Shown here: positions 11,672 through 22,609 of the stretch, in pieces
How the letters are laid out: each line of letters starts with the position of its first letter
How positions within the stretch are numbered: position 1 is the first letter of the stretch
Source of the DNA: Salticus scenicus
Taxonomy: Eukaryota; Arthropoda; Arachnida; Araneae; Salticidae
Reading direction: 5' to 3'
Assembly: GCA_963930645.1 (NCBI GenBank)
Contig: OZ005652.1
Coordinates: 353,598,102-353,662,101, forward strand
DNA: 64,000 nucleotides
Program-made: the position numbers and the translations under genes
Notes under the pieces: generated by a model
Seen by the model: only the letters and a program-made list of their open reading frames with translations
Told to the model about the DNA's origin: nothing
Databases searched by the model: none

Positions 11672-12621
11672 ATGCCTCGAGGTAAAGAATTATCGGGGTG
11701 CGAAGTGAGAAAATTTTTATTTTATAAAGGTTCTGGTAAATCTGAAAGAGATATTGCAAGGTTTATGAACCGTTCTAAAACTGCCATTCATAATGCCACA
11801 ATTAGAAAAGATTATTCAAACAAAATAAAACGATCTGGTAGAAAAAATATTTTGTCAGCACGTGATAATAGACAATTTTTTCGACTGTCAACTAAAAAAG
11901 GTCTTTCAACTCGTGAAATTTCGAAACGTTTCAGCAAGAACACTTCACATGTAACAGCCTGGAAGAGTCTTAAATTAAATATTAATACGAAATGTATGAA
12001 ATTGAAGAAAAAACCAAAGTTATTGAAATGCCATCGAGAAGAAAGATTAAAATGGGCTAAAAATGTGATGTCATGGAATGATGAGTGGAAACAAATTATA
12101 TTTTCTGATGAAAAGAAATTTAACCTTGATGGTCCTGATGGTTACAAACACTATTGGCATGACTTGAAGAAGGAACCAAAAGAATGCTTCAGTCGACAAA
12201 TGGGTGGAGAATCAGTAATGATTTGGGGAGCTTTCAGTTATGAGGGTTGTGTGATTTACAGCGGATTTCGGTTCATATGAACTCTACACAATATCAGTCT
12301 ATGCTATATGATCATACGATACCGTTTGGACCTTTATTAGGTTGTGCTAGCTGGATGTTTCAACAGGACAGTGCTACTTGTCATACATCTAAATCCACAG
12401 AGGAGTGGTTAAAAAAAGAAAAAAATAATGTTTTACCATGGACAAGTCGAAGTCCAGACTTGAACTCTATGGAAAACCTATGGGGTATATTATCTCGCAA
12501 AGTTTATGCTAATAATAAACAATTTTCATCTGCCAATGAACTGGAAGTAGCCATTTTAAAAGAATGGCACATTATTTCTATAACTGAACTTAATTACCTG
12601 GTTACTTCAATAAAAAACTGA
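11672..12621 (+). pseudogene. Tc1-type DD34E transposase, frameshifted
   Basis: Starts at ATG 11672 (MPRGKELS). Residues 1-110 form the paired-like DNA-binding region with two helix-turn-helix parts separated by a GRPR-like SGRKN. The catalytic domain has the first Asp in FSDEKKF (12107-12109), the second in FQQDSATCHTS (12367-12369) and the Glu in SMENLWG (12472-12474), exactly 34 residues after the second Asp. Around 12257-12275 the frame moves by one base, so the upstream frame runs to a stop at 12280 and the downstream frame starts in phase 1. This one break is the only obvious defect, and the last third is otherwise open to TGA 12619-12621. It is a recent loss of function or a sequencing/assembly error. 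Confidence 0.9.
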
Positions 12622-12694
12622 GTGTTTGAAGTCATCAGGAAAAATGGAGGACTAATATCATATTAATTTTTTTTGCAATTTTGTTTTTTGACAA

Positions 12695-12904
12695 GTGGTC
12701 TTATATTTTCTTAACAGCTTATTTTTCACTTATTTCAAATATATATTTTAATTAAAGATTTATTGCATTATACCAAGTTCTTGAAAACTAATTATAAAAA
12801 ATATAGAACAATATGTTAATTTATGTATTTAAATTATGATTAGAATCTTTATTTTTCTTATAATTTACAAAATTAAAGTGGTCTTATAATTTCTTAACGG
12901 ACTG
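12695..12904. repeat. Right IR/DR end of the 11337 Tc1 element
   Basis: Inner GTGGTCTTATATTTTCTTAA (12695-12714) and outer GTGGTCTTATAATTTCTTAA (from 12879) are direct repeats of each other and inverted copies of the left-end repeats. Confidence 0.8.
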
Positions 12905-12906
12905 TA

Positions 12907-13542
12907 TTAAAATATTTCAAAGTTTTTTTGCAATCATCTGCGCATGCGCAGGCAAAAATTATCTACTAAAACTATCCATATCTCTTTGAATATTATACGT
13001 TTTTGTCTTAAAGTATTGTGAATCAATGATTAAGTTATATGTTGTCATGTTTTCTGAAAGTTTCGTGAACTTTGTATAAAAACATTTAGAATTACAAGGA
13101 AAAAACATGCGGAATTCTTTTGTATTTCTTTATAAAATATTTATATCTCTAAATATTCGTGTTATTTTTACAAAATTTACAAAAATACATAAAATTTGCA
13201 GATGAATTAACGTACTTCTAGATACTGGATAATCACATATAATTTTCATCTTATTAAAATTTTCGTTAGTCCCCTTCGTGCTTTCTTGGCAAAATCTTTA
13301 CTGAAAAGGATGAGAAAACACGACCCTTATTCCCAAAATTCAAGAACAGTTTATTAAATATATTTTTTGAGAAATCCAACAAAACGTGTAAAACTGAAAG
13401 TATTTTTATTATACTGTCTAAAACCTCTATACACACACGCACACACACATACATACATAATTATTAATATATCAATATACCATACATTCCAAAACATACA
13501 CGTGACTTTTACTTAATTCATAAATTTTTTTATTGACTTTTT
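12907..13542. other. Unassigned AT-rich stretch with AC/CATA repeat
   Basis: Holds a short (AC)n/(CATA)n tract at 13430-13460 and no gene or element end that I can support. Confidence 0.4.
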
Positions 13543-14151
13543 ACTTTCTCTTACCCATAAGGTAGAGAAAGTATTGTTTTTGGGTCAAATTTTCGAACGC
13601 GAGATTTTGTTTACACGTTTTGAGGTCACCTGAATACGAAAATCATGTTTTTAGCAAATGGTCTGTGTGTATGTCTGTCTGTGTGACTGTCTGTGTGTCT
13701 GTCTGTTATCAGCATATCTCAAAAACAAATTATGGCAGAAAGTTCAAACTTGGTATTCTAAATGTGTATCATATAGGGATGCTACAATAAGCTTTTCGTT
13801 AAGATCAAACGAATGGTTCGTGTACAGGGACAATCAAGATAATTCTAATACACTACGCCTATGGGGGAAATTGCAGGAAAGTAGAGTTTAACGTCTATAG
13901 ACTGCACTAAACCAAATAAAACAAATATATATTTTTGTAATAGAGATAGTTAACTGGGGAAAAAAATTGTGCATGTAAGAGCCTCACCTCCCCCCCTGGA
14001 GGGGAGTAAATTTTCATGATGGGTATCTTTCAAAAGAGCTCGCCAATACCTTTAAAACGAATGGTTGAACCATCGATCTGCGATAATTTAAAACAAAGAT
14101 ATCGATTTTTTTCACTTTTAACGAAAAAAAAAAACTTAGAAAAAAAATCGT

Positions 14152-14186
<35 letters not shown>

Positions 14187-14532
14187 TGAGAATAAAATGG
14201 ACTTTTTTTTGGATATTTAGTGTTACACTTTTTCTCTAATATGGAAATCGTCTGCATTATCATAAAAGATAATTTTTTCAAATAATAATTTTAATAAATT
14301 ATTTTTTAAAAAGAGAATTAATTTTTAATAACCTAATTAAATTTTATATAAATCTAGGTGCATTAATGATACGGGGGGTTGAGTGGGGCGGTAGTCCCCC
14401 TCACACAGAATTAATTATCATATGAAACTCTTCCGAAGCCTAATTTGATTTGTTTAACATAGGTTTACATAACATGGTTATCTTAATCTCCAACCTATAT
14501 TTATAGTATTAAATTTCAGGGTAAGAGAAAGT
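13543..14532. mobile_element. Non-autonomous element with 14-bp inverted ends
   Basis: Begins ACTTTCTCTTACCC (13543-13556) and ends with its exact reverse complement (14519-14532). The left end itself folds back (TCTCTTACCCATAAGGTAGAGAAAGT). Inside lie a GTCTGTCTGTGTGT tract (13660-13712), a stretch ATCTCAAAAACAAATTATGG, a GC-rich run (13988-14005) and long poly-A/T. I could not identify a clear target duplication and there is no transposase frame, so the superfamily is unknown. The 77-codon frame at 13658 is an artefact of the TGTC repeat. Confidence 0.5.
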
Positions 14533-15396
14533 CGTGTGAGTGACACACCAGATTATTAAATACATTTTACTTTTCCATCGTATATGTATATTCTCGTATA
14601 TGCGCCTTTTCCATATATGTATTTTTTTTTTTTTTTCTAATATGACGGAAATTTTTCCAGTATCAACCGTTATATAAATTTCATCATGTGGAAAACTGTT
14701 TTGATATTTTTTGTTAAACTCCATTGGTATCCAGAAAAAAAAAATCTCTTCACGCATACGCGCAGTGATTTCAGGGGTTTTGACATGCTTGGAGTAGAAG
14801 TTAGCAAAAACAAAAGGAACAGATTTATTTCCTCTGTGAGTAATATCGAAAGTGAAAATGAAAAGAATAATTTATATATTAAAGTTAGTTTCGTTATTTC
14901 TTTTTTATTTCTTTATATTCTTTTATTTGTTTTATGTTTTATGTATGATAATACAGATATGTGTTCTGTTGTTCTTATTCTTTACAAACAGAAAGAATAA
15001 TCTTTAAAATTCGTACAATGTTTCACTCATTCAGCATATGTAATGAGAATGGAAAGAGAATTTCTTATGCTGAATGAATTCCGATTAAACCAACAAACTT
15101 AGTCATTTGAAAAAAGTTATTTTGGAGAAAATCGAACAAGTTTGGGTGAAACATTTTGTTGCTATAAAATATTGTATTTTGCATTCAAGAGTATAGAACT
15201 CAGGTCATCATTGTGGAAGGTGGGAGCGCTATCACTAAGATACGATTTCATGTTTAATGCGATTATGTAGCCGTTCTCAATCCTACCAAAACAAAATTTA
15301 TTGTATCGTTTATCAATTTTTACTTCTTTTTTCCAGGAATTAATTTTATGGGAATCCAATGATCCTTTCTAAACCTTCAATATGTATTTAAAATTA
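14533..15396. other. Unassigned; one 104-codon frame of doubtful meaning
   Basis: An ATG-started frame at 14686-15000 encodes a Lys/Asn-rich first half and a hydrophobic segment (IKVSFVISFLFLYILLFVL). Its length is within what chance gives here, and no family is recognised. Otherwise nothing is visible. Confidence 0.25.
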
Positions 15397-15715
15397 GGAT
15401 GGATGGATGGTTGGATTATACGTCGCACTAGTGCTGGGCGGATGAGCAATTGGCGACGGTCTGGGTCACACCCCTAGAGGTGGTCCGAAGACATGCTATC
15501 CCAATTTTGATCCTCCACGAAAGGGATGGTTCTCCCGCTTCGGTGACCCCCAGAGGTATAATTTTTGATGGGAACATAGAGGACATTGCGGCCACGACAG
15601 ATTTTACCTGCACCAGCCACAATTAGTATACACAGCGGTCTTTCGCCGGCTCGAGTATCGAACCCGCAGTCTTCCAATTACGAGGCCGGCATTCTACAGC
15701 GGCCCATTTACAAAT
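15397..15715 (-). mobile_element. tRNA-derived SINE (family 2) with CCAT tail
   Basis: On the minus strand the head shows an A-box-like TAGAATGCCGGCCTCG (15681-15698) and a B-box-like GGGTTCGATACTCG (15652-15665), then a GC-rich body, ending in a (CCAT)n tail (plus-strand GGAT repeats at 15397-15411). It stands out as a GC-rich island of about 300 bases. Short open frames on both strands here are incidental. It is unrelated by eye to the family-1 SINEs except in the tRNA-like head. Confidence 0.65.
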
Positions 15716-16217
15716 TACGAAAATTTCTTAAAATATTATACTCTGAAACAAGTAGAAATATTAGCAGCTTACAGCTGTATATTATATAACGTAATATATT
15801 TTTGAAAATGACGAAAATTTAAAATGGAATTATTTTCTAAAATCATGAAATATTAATAAAGCATTGATAGATTATCTGAAATTCAATGAAACATTTCCAG
15901 TTAACTAGTTGGGTTTTAATATTAATGGCAGCGTCATGCGATTCCGGAGTACATTAAGATAATTCATCTTTTATTCAAAAGCAATTTTATATTCAAAACA
16001 ATGTTTCAGTTTAAGAGTTAATAAATGAGAAAGCTTTACAAAATTCTTCTTTTTAATTTATATTTATTAGGAAATATCTTCAGAACTATAATACAGTAAT
16101 TATTTTCAAGCTGTGTTGCGACACACAGAACTTAAGAAAGATGACATCTAAATTCACTACTTGAAAGGTCTGACATATAAGTATATATATATATTTCAAA
16201 AATTTCGTCAATAAATT

Positions 16218-16252
<35 letters not shown>

Positions 16253-16302
16253 TTCTTTTATTCCTATCTGGTTTACGATTGAATGTTTAGATTGAATCTG
16301 GT
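15716..16302. other. Unassigned, with poly-T run
   Basis: Poly-T of about 31 bases at 16219-16249 and a short TA tract near 16180. Nothing else is supported. Confidence 0.4.
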
Positions 16303-16409
16303 CCCTAACAGCACACTTATCTTTAGTACATCGTAAGGATGTCCTTGGAATGCCATTTTATCCAGTAGATATCCTAAGGCTGTCATTTGGCGAAAGTGTG
16401 CTGTTAGGG
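16303..16409. mobile_element. Small foldback MITE, 107 bp
   Basis: Ends are perfect inverted repeats of CCCTAACAGCACACTT (16303-16318; complement 16394-16409). The interior also folds partially (GTAAGGATGTCC against GGATATCCTAAGG). The target duplication is not clear, so the superfamily is open. Confidence 0.6.
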
Positions 16410-18900
16410 GTATATTAAAAGTATTTATTATCTTTTTACAGGGTTAAAAAAAAAAAAAATCTGTTATATTTCCGCTATAAATGGATAAACATTTTTGATT
16501 GTTTTAAACATTTTAAATTTTCCTTTTGCTGTGCCAAATTTATGCATCTAGTTTTACTGTAAAAAATAGCTGTTACGTTGCTGTTTGTTACAGCAAAATT
16601 TCACTGTAAAATACTGTACGGCTATAATTATTGCAATTTCTCCGTAAATATAAGTCATTGGTAACAATAATTTGTTATTTGTTATGAATATTAAAAAAAA
16701 AATATCAAATTTTAGTGTTACTTCTTCATTTTAATGATTAAATATTAAAAGTAAAATACAAATAAAATAAAAATTTCAGTGTAAAGTGTTTCTTTAATTT
16801 TAATTTCAAATAAATCCCCCTTTCTTAAATAAATATTGAATTTTTTACCACATTGTATTTATATATTTTGAAGCACGAGTTGCATTTAGTTAATCATGTT
16901 TTTAGACTTTATAATTTGAAGAAAATATTTTAGAAGAATACAAAATACAATGTAATAGCTGGAGATATAGCGTATGAAAAATAACTCTATTATGTTAACA
17001 AACAACAAACTCTACAAAAATCTTTCGCTGTATTTTACGGTGAAAATATACTTAAAAAGATTATTTTGTAAAGAAATATTATTGCTTTCTATGTAATTTA
17101 ATTTATTTAAAAGATTAGATCTTCGTTACTCTTGTGTATAAAGCTACTTTTAATAGAGGAAATTCATGACGTATTATAAATTATGTAAGCGTCTTTTAAG
17201 TTAAGCTGTATTATATCTTCTTAATAAAGTAAATGTAAAGAAACATATAATACTAACATAATCATAATTTATACGGAATTATATCTAAAATGGTAAGGTA
17301 TTATTATTTTGTTCGAGTAAATTAAATATTGTTTTGACAATTGCAAATTGTGATGTTTCCTTTTACTTGTATTCATGAACAGATATATTTTCAAAAATAT
17401 ATATCTTTGAGTTTTTATATCTTTTCATGTGTTGAATATCCTGAAGATGAATTTACTATATTCAAAAGTTTCTCTTCGTTTACATGAGAATTTTATGATC
17501 TGAGTCAGGAATAACAATGCAGAAAATAGCCATGAAAAAAAAAATGAATTCTGTTATATTATTTCTTAAATTAGCGATGCATTCTAATTAACAGCTTCTA
17601 AAAATTAAACAGAAATGTGTTTTAAATACCATTTGAAAGAAATAAAATGCTTGAAATACGTAAGTATACAATATTTCAGACAGAACATGTGTCTGAATTT
17701 AAGACACATAAACTCCTTTGTGTAAACAGATTGAGAAAAATGCCTAAATAATATTGTATGTCTGAACATAAAACCTTTTAGATACTTTGAAATTAAAACA
17801 TTTTACAAATTGCACTCTTACAAAGCGAGACACTACTATTACGCATACAATTTTTACATTGCATATATTTTAAGCGAATATGGTTGCTTAATTTTTTCAA
17901 CATTTAATAAAGTTTTATATTATTTTATATAAGTGCTCATCTAATAATCTACTAGAGGTGTGCATCAAATAATTATGATTAATACAATTCATAAAACAAC
18001 ATATTTTAAAACTGAAATTTTTTGGTTAAAAAAAACAAAACATTTATTTAAAGCAACTGCTTGTAACTCCAGTATAAAAAAAACTATATATTCACGAACG
18101 AGAGAATGAGATGCATATATGTTTTCTTAAAATGTTCAACCTAAAATGTTTTCTTAAAAACTTAAAACCTTTCCTTTATAACTTACACGGGTGATAATTG
18201 CATTTTGTTTATAAATGTTCTGTTTTTTTTTTTTAATAAGATAGGTATATCTTTTTTTCTTATTAAATAAATAAAAACTTCGGGATTTATTGGTCTTTAT
18301 AAAAAACATCATAATTTTTCTTAGACAAAAATAAAACAAAGAGATAAATATTAAGTGCCAAAAATAAAATTATATTAGATAGAGTCCAAATATTTATGCA
18401 ACATAATTAATGTTTTATTCATGAAGAAATCTTTAGATATTTATCAACTGTCTTTTAAATTAGAGAAAGGAATGAGTAAAATATGGCAATACTTAAGAAA
18501 TTTGTTCTTATCCCGTGAAAATGGAATATTAAATAACTTGTCATCGGTCTGTACTTGGAGAAGTTTTTAATGTAGTTCACTGATTCGGGAATTACTTTTG
18601 CATAAATAGTATAAATTTCATTTTATGGGAAAATATTCTTTTGTGGTTTTAAAAAAATTAATTATAAGATAAAAATCTTTTTATAACCATGTTTTTAAGT
18701 TTTCGGTTGAATCGTAGCTATAGAACTAACTGCATTAGCACTTTATCAATGCGTATTGTTTCGAAATTGTAAATAATTGTATTTATTTTTGTATGGATTC
18801 TTTCAAAGAGGTTTAGTAAGTTGACAAAATGTCAATTATCTGCATTTCCAGCTCTTAAAAAAAAAAAAAAAAGATGTTTATGTTGATTTTGCAAATGTGT
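16410..18900. other. Unassigned AT-rich stretch
   Basis: Around 16550-16620 and 17030-17045 there are repeated ACTGTAAAA / TTTTACGGTGAAAA motifs in both orientations that may be worn transposon ends, but no boundaries can be set. The rest is featureless AT-rich DNA with short A runs (16446-16459, 18857-18871). Confidence 0.35.
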
Positions 18901-18901
18901 A

Positions 18902-20470
18902 CAGTCCTTCTCATAATTATAAGGACACCCGTTTTTCCATATTAACTAAACACTGAACACTATTATTTAAACAAATATATTTTTAATTAATTTGAATTTC
19001 ATTAATAGACTATATTTAAAAAGTTTTATCGTTTTTCTATCTTAAAAAACTTTAAATATGGTAAAAAGATGATTTTTCAGGTGTTCACAATTATAAGGAC
19101 GGCTCAAGTTTTAGTAATTTTTTTCAGTTATTCTTTAAATTAATGTTTTATGGGGGTCTCTTTTTAGGGTTAAACAGTCAGACATTCACTCTGGGACATA
19201 TATATACATCTTTTTTTAACATTCAGTTTCAATACCATTTCATATAGCATATATGATATTCTTAATACATTTAAACTATTTAAAATTGCTTTCCACTTGC
19301 ATGAACTTTTCTAATATCATAAGTTAAGGTTTTTTCAACTTTTAGGCCATGGGAAAGGCAATAATACAGAAATTTCTTTCTTCAAACTATTTCCTATTGC
19401 TCTAAAAGTAGAGCAAAAATGTAAGTCTTGTTGAAAAAAATATTATTACCCCTCAAAATCTAACAAAAATGTGAGAATTCCACGTTTAGCATTTGCGGAT
19501 ATTCACTTGAAGTTCATTATAATAGAAAAAATTACTAAATTATTTCTGCCTTCAGTAGAAACAGCTCCCCAGAGTACCATAGATCCACCTTTAAATTGCC
19601 CGATTCATATCTGCCTTTAAAAAATCTGCTCTGTCTTTCGCTATCTTCAGATCGTGCCAGTAACTGTTTAAACTATTTCTTAATCAAGAATAAAATGTTT
19701 TTCATCCGAAAATGCAACATTTTACCATTTAATGTTGTCTTTATTCAACTTTAATACAGACGTTCTTTACCCCATTAAATGTAGATTGATTATTACAGGT
19801 TTTTAATTCCTTTTAACATATTTTTAATTATTTTAAACATGCACAAATGTGGACCCCAACCTTTCGTTAAAAATTACGAGCAAATTCAGCAGCAGTCATT
19901 ATGAGTGGAACATTAAGAGGAATTATGAGTCTTCGATCTCTGTAAAACAACTATGGTTTTGCATCAGATCTCTCTCCTATGGAACCAGCAGTTCAACGTT
20001 TGATCACATTTCCTTCAGCAATTTTAGATCTTCGAATTTCATTAGAAATTTGGCGGATTGAAATTATCCTTCCACATAAAAAACACATTTATCATACTTC
20101 ACTACATGAACGTTCTTTTTTTCGAGGAATTATCAGTAATGTCCGTCCAAGAAATATTTAAGGCTTATATATGAATTAATCTAGCCCAGTTGTTAACAAA
20201 TTCGCATTTCAACTGTAATTTATCCGCTTGTAAGTTAAATAAAATGAAAAAAATCTTGATTGTCCCTATAATTATGAACACCGAAAAACGTAGAGAAAAA
20301 AATATTTTGCATTATTTTTGATTAATATTGTTTCATATTAAAAAAATTACAGCAGTTTTGGTTTTTAGAATACTAGATATATTAAGTGCACTTAGTATAA
20401 TCTTGTTCACAATCATTTTTACATTGTTATTTCAAAATATAAAGTGTCCTTATAAATATGAGAAGGAGTG
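18902..20470 (-). mobile_element. Decayed Tc1-type transposon, IR/DR class, 1569 bp
   Basis: TA flanks both sides (18900-18901, 20471-20472). Outer ends match: CAGTCCTTCTCATAATTATA on the left against the complement of CACTCCTTCTCATATTTATA on the right. Inner repeats GGTGTTCACAATTATAAGGA (about 19080) and the complement of GGTGTTCATAATTATAGGGA (about 20282) sit about 180-188 bases inside each end. The element is of a different family from the 11337 and 52540 elements, judged by terminal sequence. Confidence 0.85.
19150..20165 (-). pseudogene. Tc1-type transposase remnant
   Basis: On the minus strand recognisable pieces appear in the right order. A DNA-binding part contains IRRSKIAEGNVI (around 20015-20050) and MTAAEFARNF (around 19870-19900). 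The first catalytic Asp lies in VAFSDEKHFILD (19690-19720). A YWHDLKIAKDR match lies around 19640-19665, and GGSMVLWGAVSTEG around 19551-19590. A PWPKS fragment lies near 19345. Stops and frame changes separate them. The plus-strand frames at 19849 and 19979 are shadows of this gene. The copy is long dead; the second Asp and the Glu could not be placed. Confidence 0.8.
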
Positions 20471-20559
20471 TAGTTTTATGGACCTCTTTGTAAATTAAAC
20501 ATAACATAGTTTAAAATAACATGGTAATATATCTCGACATGCAGGAATGATATTCTTAT

Positions 20560-21070
20560 CTTCTGCCGCCCAGACGGTGTAGTGATCATAGATATAGCAA
20601 TATATATAGATCTATCATCCCCATGTTTTCGAGCAAAACGTTTTAATGCCGAAAAAAAGTTCTAAAATCAGCAGTTAGAGATTATTAAAAAAAATAATAA
20701 TAATTTGAAACTGTATCTGGAGTTTTTCATTCACTTTTAGTAAATAAATTATTTATAAATTTTATTTAATAAATTATCCGTGTGTATTCCTATGCGTGAT
20801 TTACTCGGGGAAAGGCAGCCATTAGAGTGACTTTTCCCCAAAGAAAAGGCCTCACTTTTTCCCTCTCGCTCATCAATCTATGTCTTATTACTATATCTAT
20901 GGTAGTGATTAGTGTCTCTAACTGCGACACGTTTGGGCCCGGGTTCGAATCCCGGACAAGGCATGGGTAATTTTTAAAAAAGCGTTATGACATTTTTTTT
21001 CATTTTTTAATATATAGAAAAATAAATGAATGTAATTAAGATATTTTTCAATAAATAAATAAATAAATAT
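20560..21070 (+). mobile_element. tRNA-derived SINE (family 1), split by a MITE
   Basis: The 5' part, GCCGCCCAGACGGTGTAGTGAT, stops at 20586, where a MITE is inserted. It resumes at 20902 with a duplicated GTAGTGAT, then TAGTGTCTCTAACTGCGACA, a perfect B box GGTTCGAATCC (20942-20952) and CGGACAAGGCATGG. With the MITE and one target copy removed, a good A box (GTAGTGATTAGTG) is regenerated. The tail is A/T-rich with AAAT repeats near 21050-21070. It is related to the SINE at 8480-8692. The insertion destroyed the A box, so the copy should not be transcribed by Pol III (inference). Confidence 0.8.
20587..20901. mobile_element. hAT-like MITE, copy 1 (315 bp)
   Basis: Inverted ends CATAGATATAG... 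/ ...CTATATCTATG. The 8-bp duplication GTAGTGAT is exact on both sides (20579-20586, 20902-20909). Eight-base duplications with short ends fit hAT elements; the superfamily call is inferred. The copy matches 51171-51508 over its full length (shared ATCTGGAGTTTTTCATTCAC, CTCGGGGAAAG, TCATCAATCTAT). It is non-coding and so needs a transposase supplied elsewhere. Confidence 0.85.
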
Positions 21071-21151
21071 TTTTAAATATTATTAAATTTAATCTTTAAA
21101 AATTAACAAAACAATTTTTGATAAACTCTGAATATATTCATTATACATGTA

Positions 21152-21365
21152 CTGTCGGTAACAAAAGTCTCCAAACACTAGCAAAAAATTTTATATAAAA
21201 AAAAAGTACACTTAATACAGTTTTGTTAAATAAATCCTTGTCGAATCCATTTTTTAGACTGACTAAGAACATGATTCGACAAGGATTTATTTAACAAAAC
21301 TGTATTAAGTGTACTTTTTTATATAGGAATTTTTGATAGTGTTCGGAGACTTTTGTTACCGACTC
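21152..21365. mobile_element. Near-perfect foldback MITE, TA duplication, 214 bp
   Basis: Two arms of about 95 bases (21152-21247 and 21273-21365) are nearly perfect inverted repeats around a 25-base spacer. The outer end reads GTCGGTAACAAAAGTCTCC and TA flanks both sides. The ends and TA target fit a miniature Tc1/mariner derivative. The high identity of the arms suggests recent origin or repair within the hairpin. Confidence 0.85.
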
Positions 21366-21367
21366 TA

Positions 21368-21633
21368 ATCACTTATGGAAATAAAATAAATTAAGTTAAA
21401 ACAAAACAAACTGTAGTTTAAATGACTTATTTTTTTATTATTGTTTTCTGTATCAAAGAACAGTAAATTTCCTTAATGAAAGCCTCCCTAATAAATAACA
21501 CATAATTTCTTTTATAATATAGATTTTCCATCCATCATGATTAAAAAGTCGAAATATATATGTGTTAGGATTACATTTCTTTCTACTTTTTACGTCTAAA
21601 AACTTTTTTTTTTTTTTAGTCATTGAATTTTTA

Positions 21634-21672
<39 letters not shown>

Positions 21673-21963
21673 TTCTTACGAAAATAATTATTTTTTCTTT
21701 AAAATATTTTTCCTTTTCATTTGTATAAAATTTTATAATATTTAATGATAGCTAAATTTTAAAATATAAAAAAATATATCAGTACTTAAAGCGCTTCTGC
21801 GCTGTTTTTTGAAAATAAAATAAATAAATTAAACAGACATTTACGTAATTATATACGATTTTAAAAGTTCTTTTAGTTCAGGAATAGCAATGACAAATGA
21901 AATTAAGTTTAACATTATTTTTATTTATTTTTTACTCTTAATGAATTCCAATGAAAAAAAAAT

Positions 21964-21994
<31 letters not shown>

Positions 21995-22560
21995 CATTTT
22001 TTATTAAACATTTATCAATAATAATAATAATAATAATAAAATAAAAAAATAATAATAATAGTAATTACATAAAAAAAAAAAAAAAAAAAAATTGATTTTT
22101 AATAAAAATATATTCGGTTGTGATGTTTACTATTTGTTAAATATTCAACCATTTTTAAACATGTGTTATGTTAAAGCTGTACATTATGTCTATATATGGA
22201 ATATCTTGACGTTGGTTTTAAATTCAAAATTATTTATTTAAAAAATACATTACAAATTACAAACATATATATATATATATATATAAATTTAATAAAATCG
22301 ATTAAAAATGCTAGAGCATATAGTTTAAAGATAAAAAAAATTTAATTAAAGTGAGTCCGTTATTAAAAAATAAAGCAAGTATGTGCTAATTATAGCCGTA
22401 TCGAAGTGTGAACTTCTATGATGATACGTAAAATATAATTTAAAAATCAGTCATATTAGAAAATGCAAAGTAATGGATTTGTCCAGTTTTAAGCGGCAAT
22501 CGGAGGCTTGACAATGAAGAAGTATTATTCCATTCAATAAAACATTTCCTTTCTTCCTCT

Positions 22561-22596
<36 letters not shown>

Positions 22597-22609
22597 GTAT
22601 TTTATTTAG
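21368..22609. other. Low-complexity region: poly-T, poly-A, AAT repeats
   Basis: Long T runs at 21637-21667, 21967-21994 and 22565-22594, an AAT-rich tract from 22018 to about 22060, poly-A at 22072-22090, and a TA tract at 22266-22284. No gene is visible. Confidence 0.6.

Larger units (their letters stand above)
11337..12904 (+). mobile_element. Tc1-type transposon, IR/DR class, 1568 bp
   Basis: Flanked by the TA target duplication (11335-11336, 12905-12906). The outer ends read CAGTGCGTTAAGAAATTATA on the left and the complement of CAGTCCGTTAAGAAATTATA on the right. Each end also has an inner copy of the motif about 185 bases inside (11525-11550; 12695-12717). Two direct repeats within each inverted end is the IR/DR layout known from Sleeping Beauty-like Tc1 elements. 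The single transposase frame is shifted, so the copy is non-autonomous now. Confidence 0.9.

Noticed and set aside
13658..13891. 77-codon frame with a Cys/Val-rich start
   Set aside because: The start is a TGTC/TGTG repeat inside the 13543-14532 element; no conserved motif.
14686..15000. 104-codon ATG frame with a hydrophobic segment
   Set aside because: Length is near the chance limit for this composition and nothing supports a promoter, splice sites or family.
16550..17050. A MITE bounded by ACTGTAAAA / TTTTACGGTGAAAA motifs
   Set aside because: Motifs recur in both orientations, but no pair defines ends with a target duplication.
19849..20161. Two plus-strand frames of 60-70 codons
   Set aside because: They are shadows of the minus-strand Tc1 transposase remnant.
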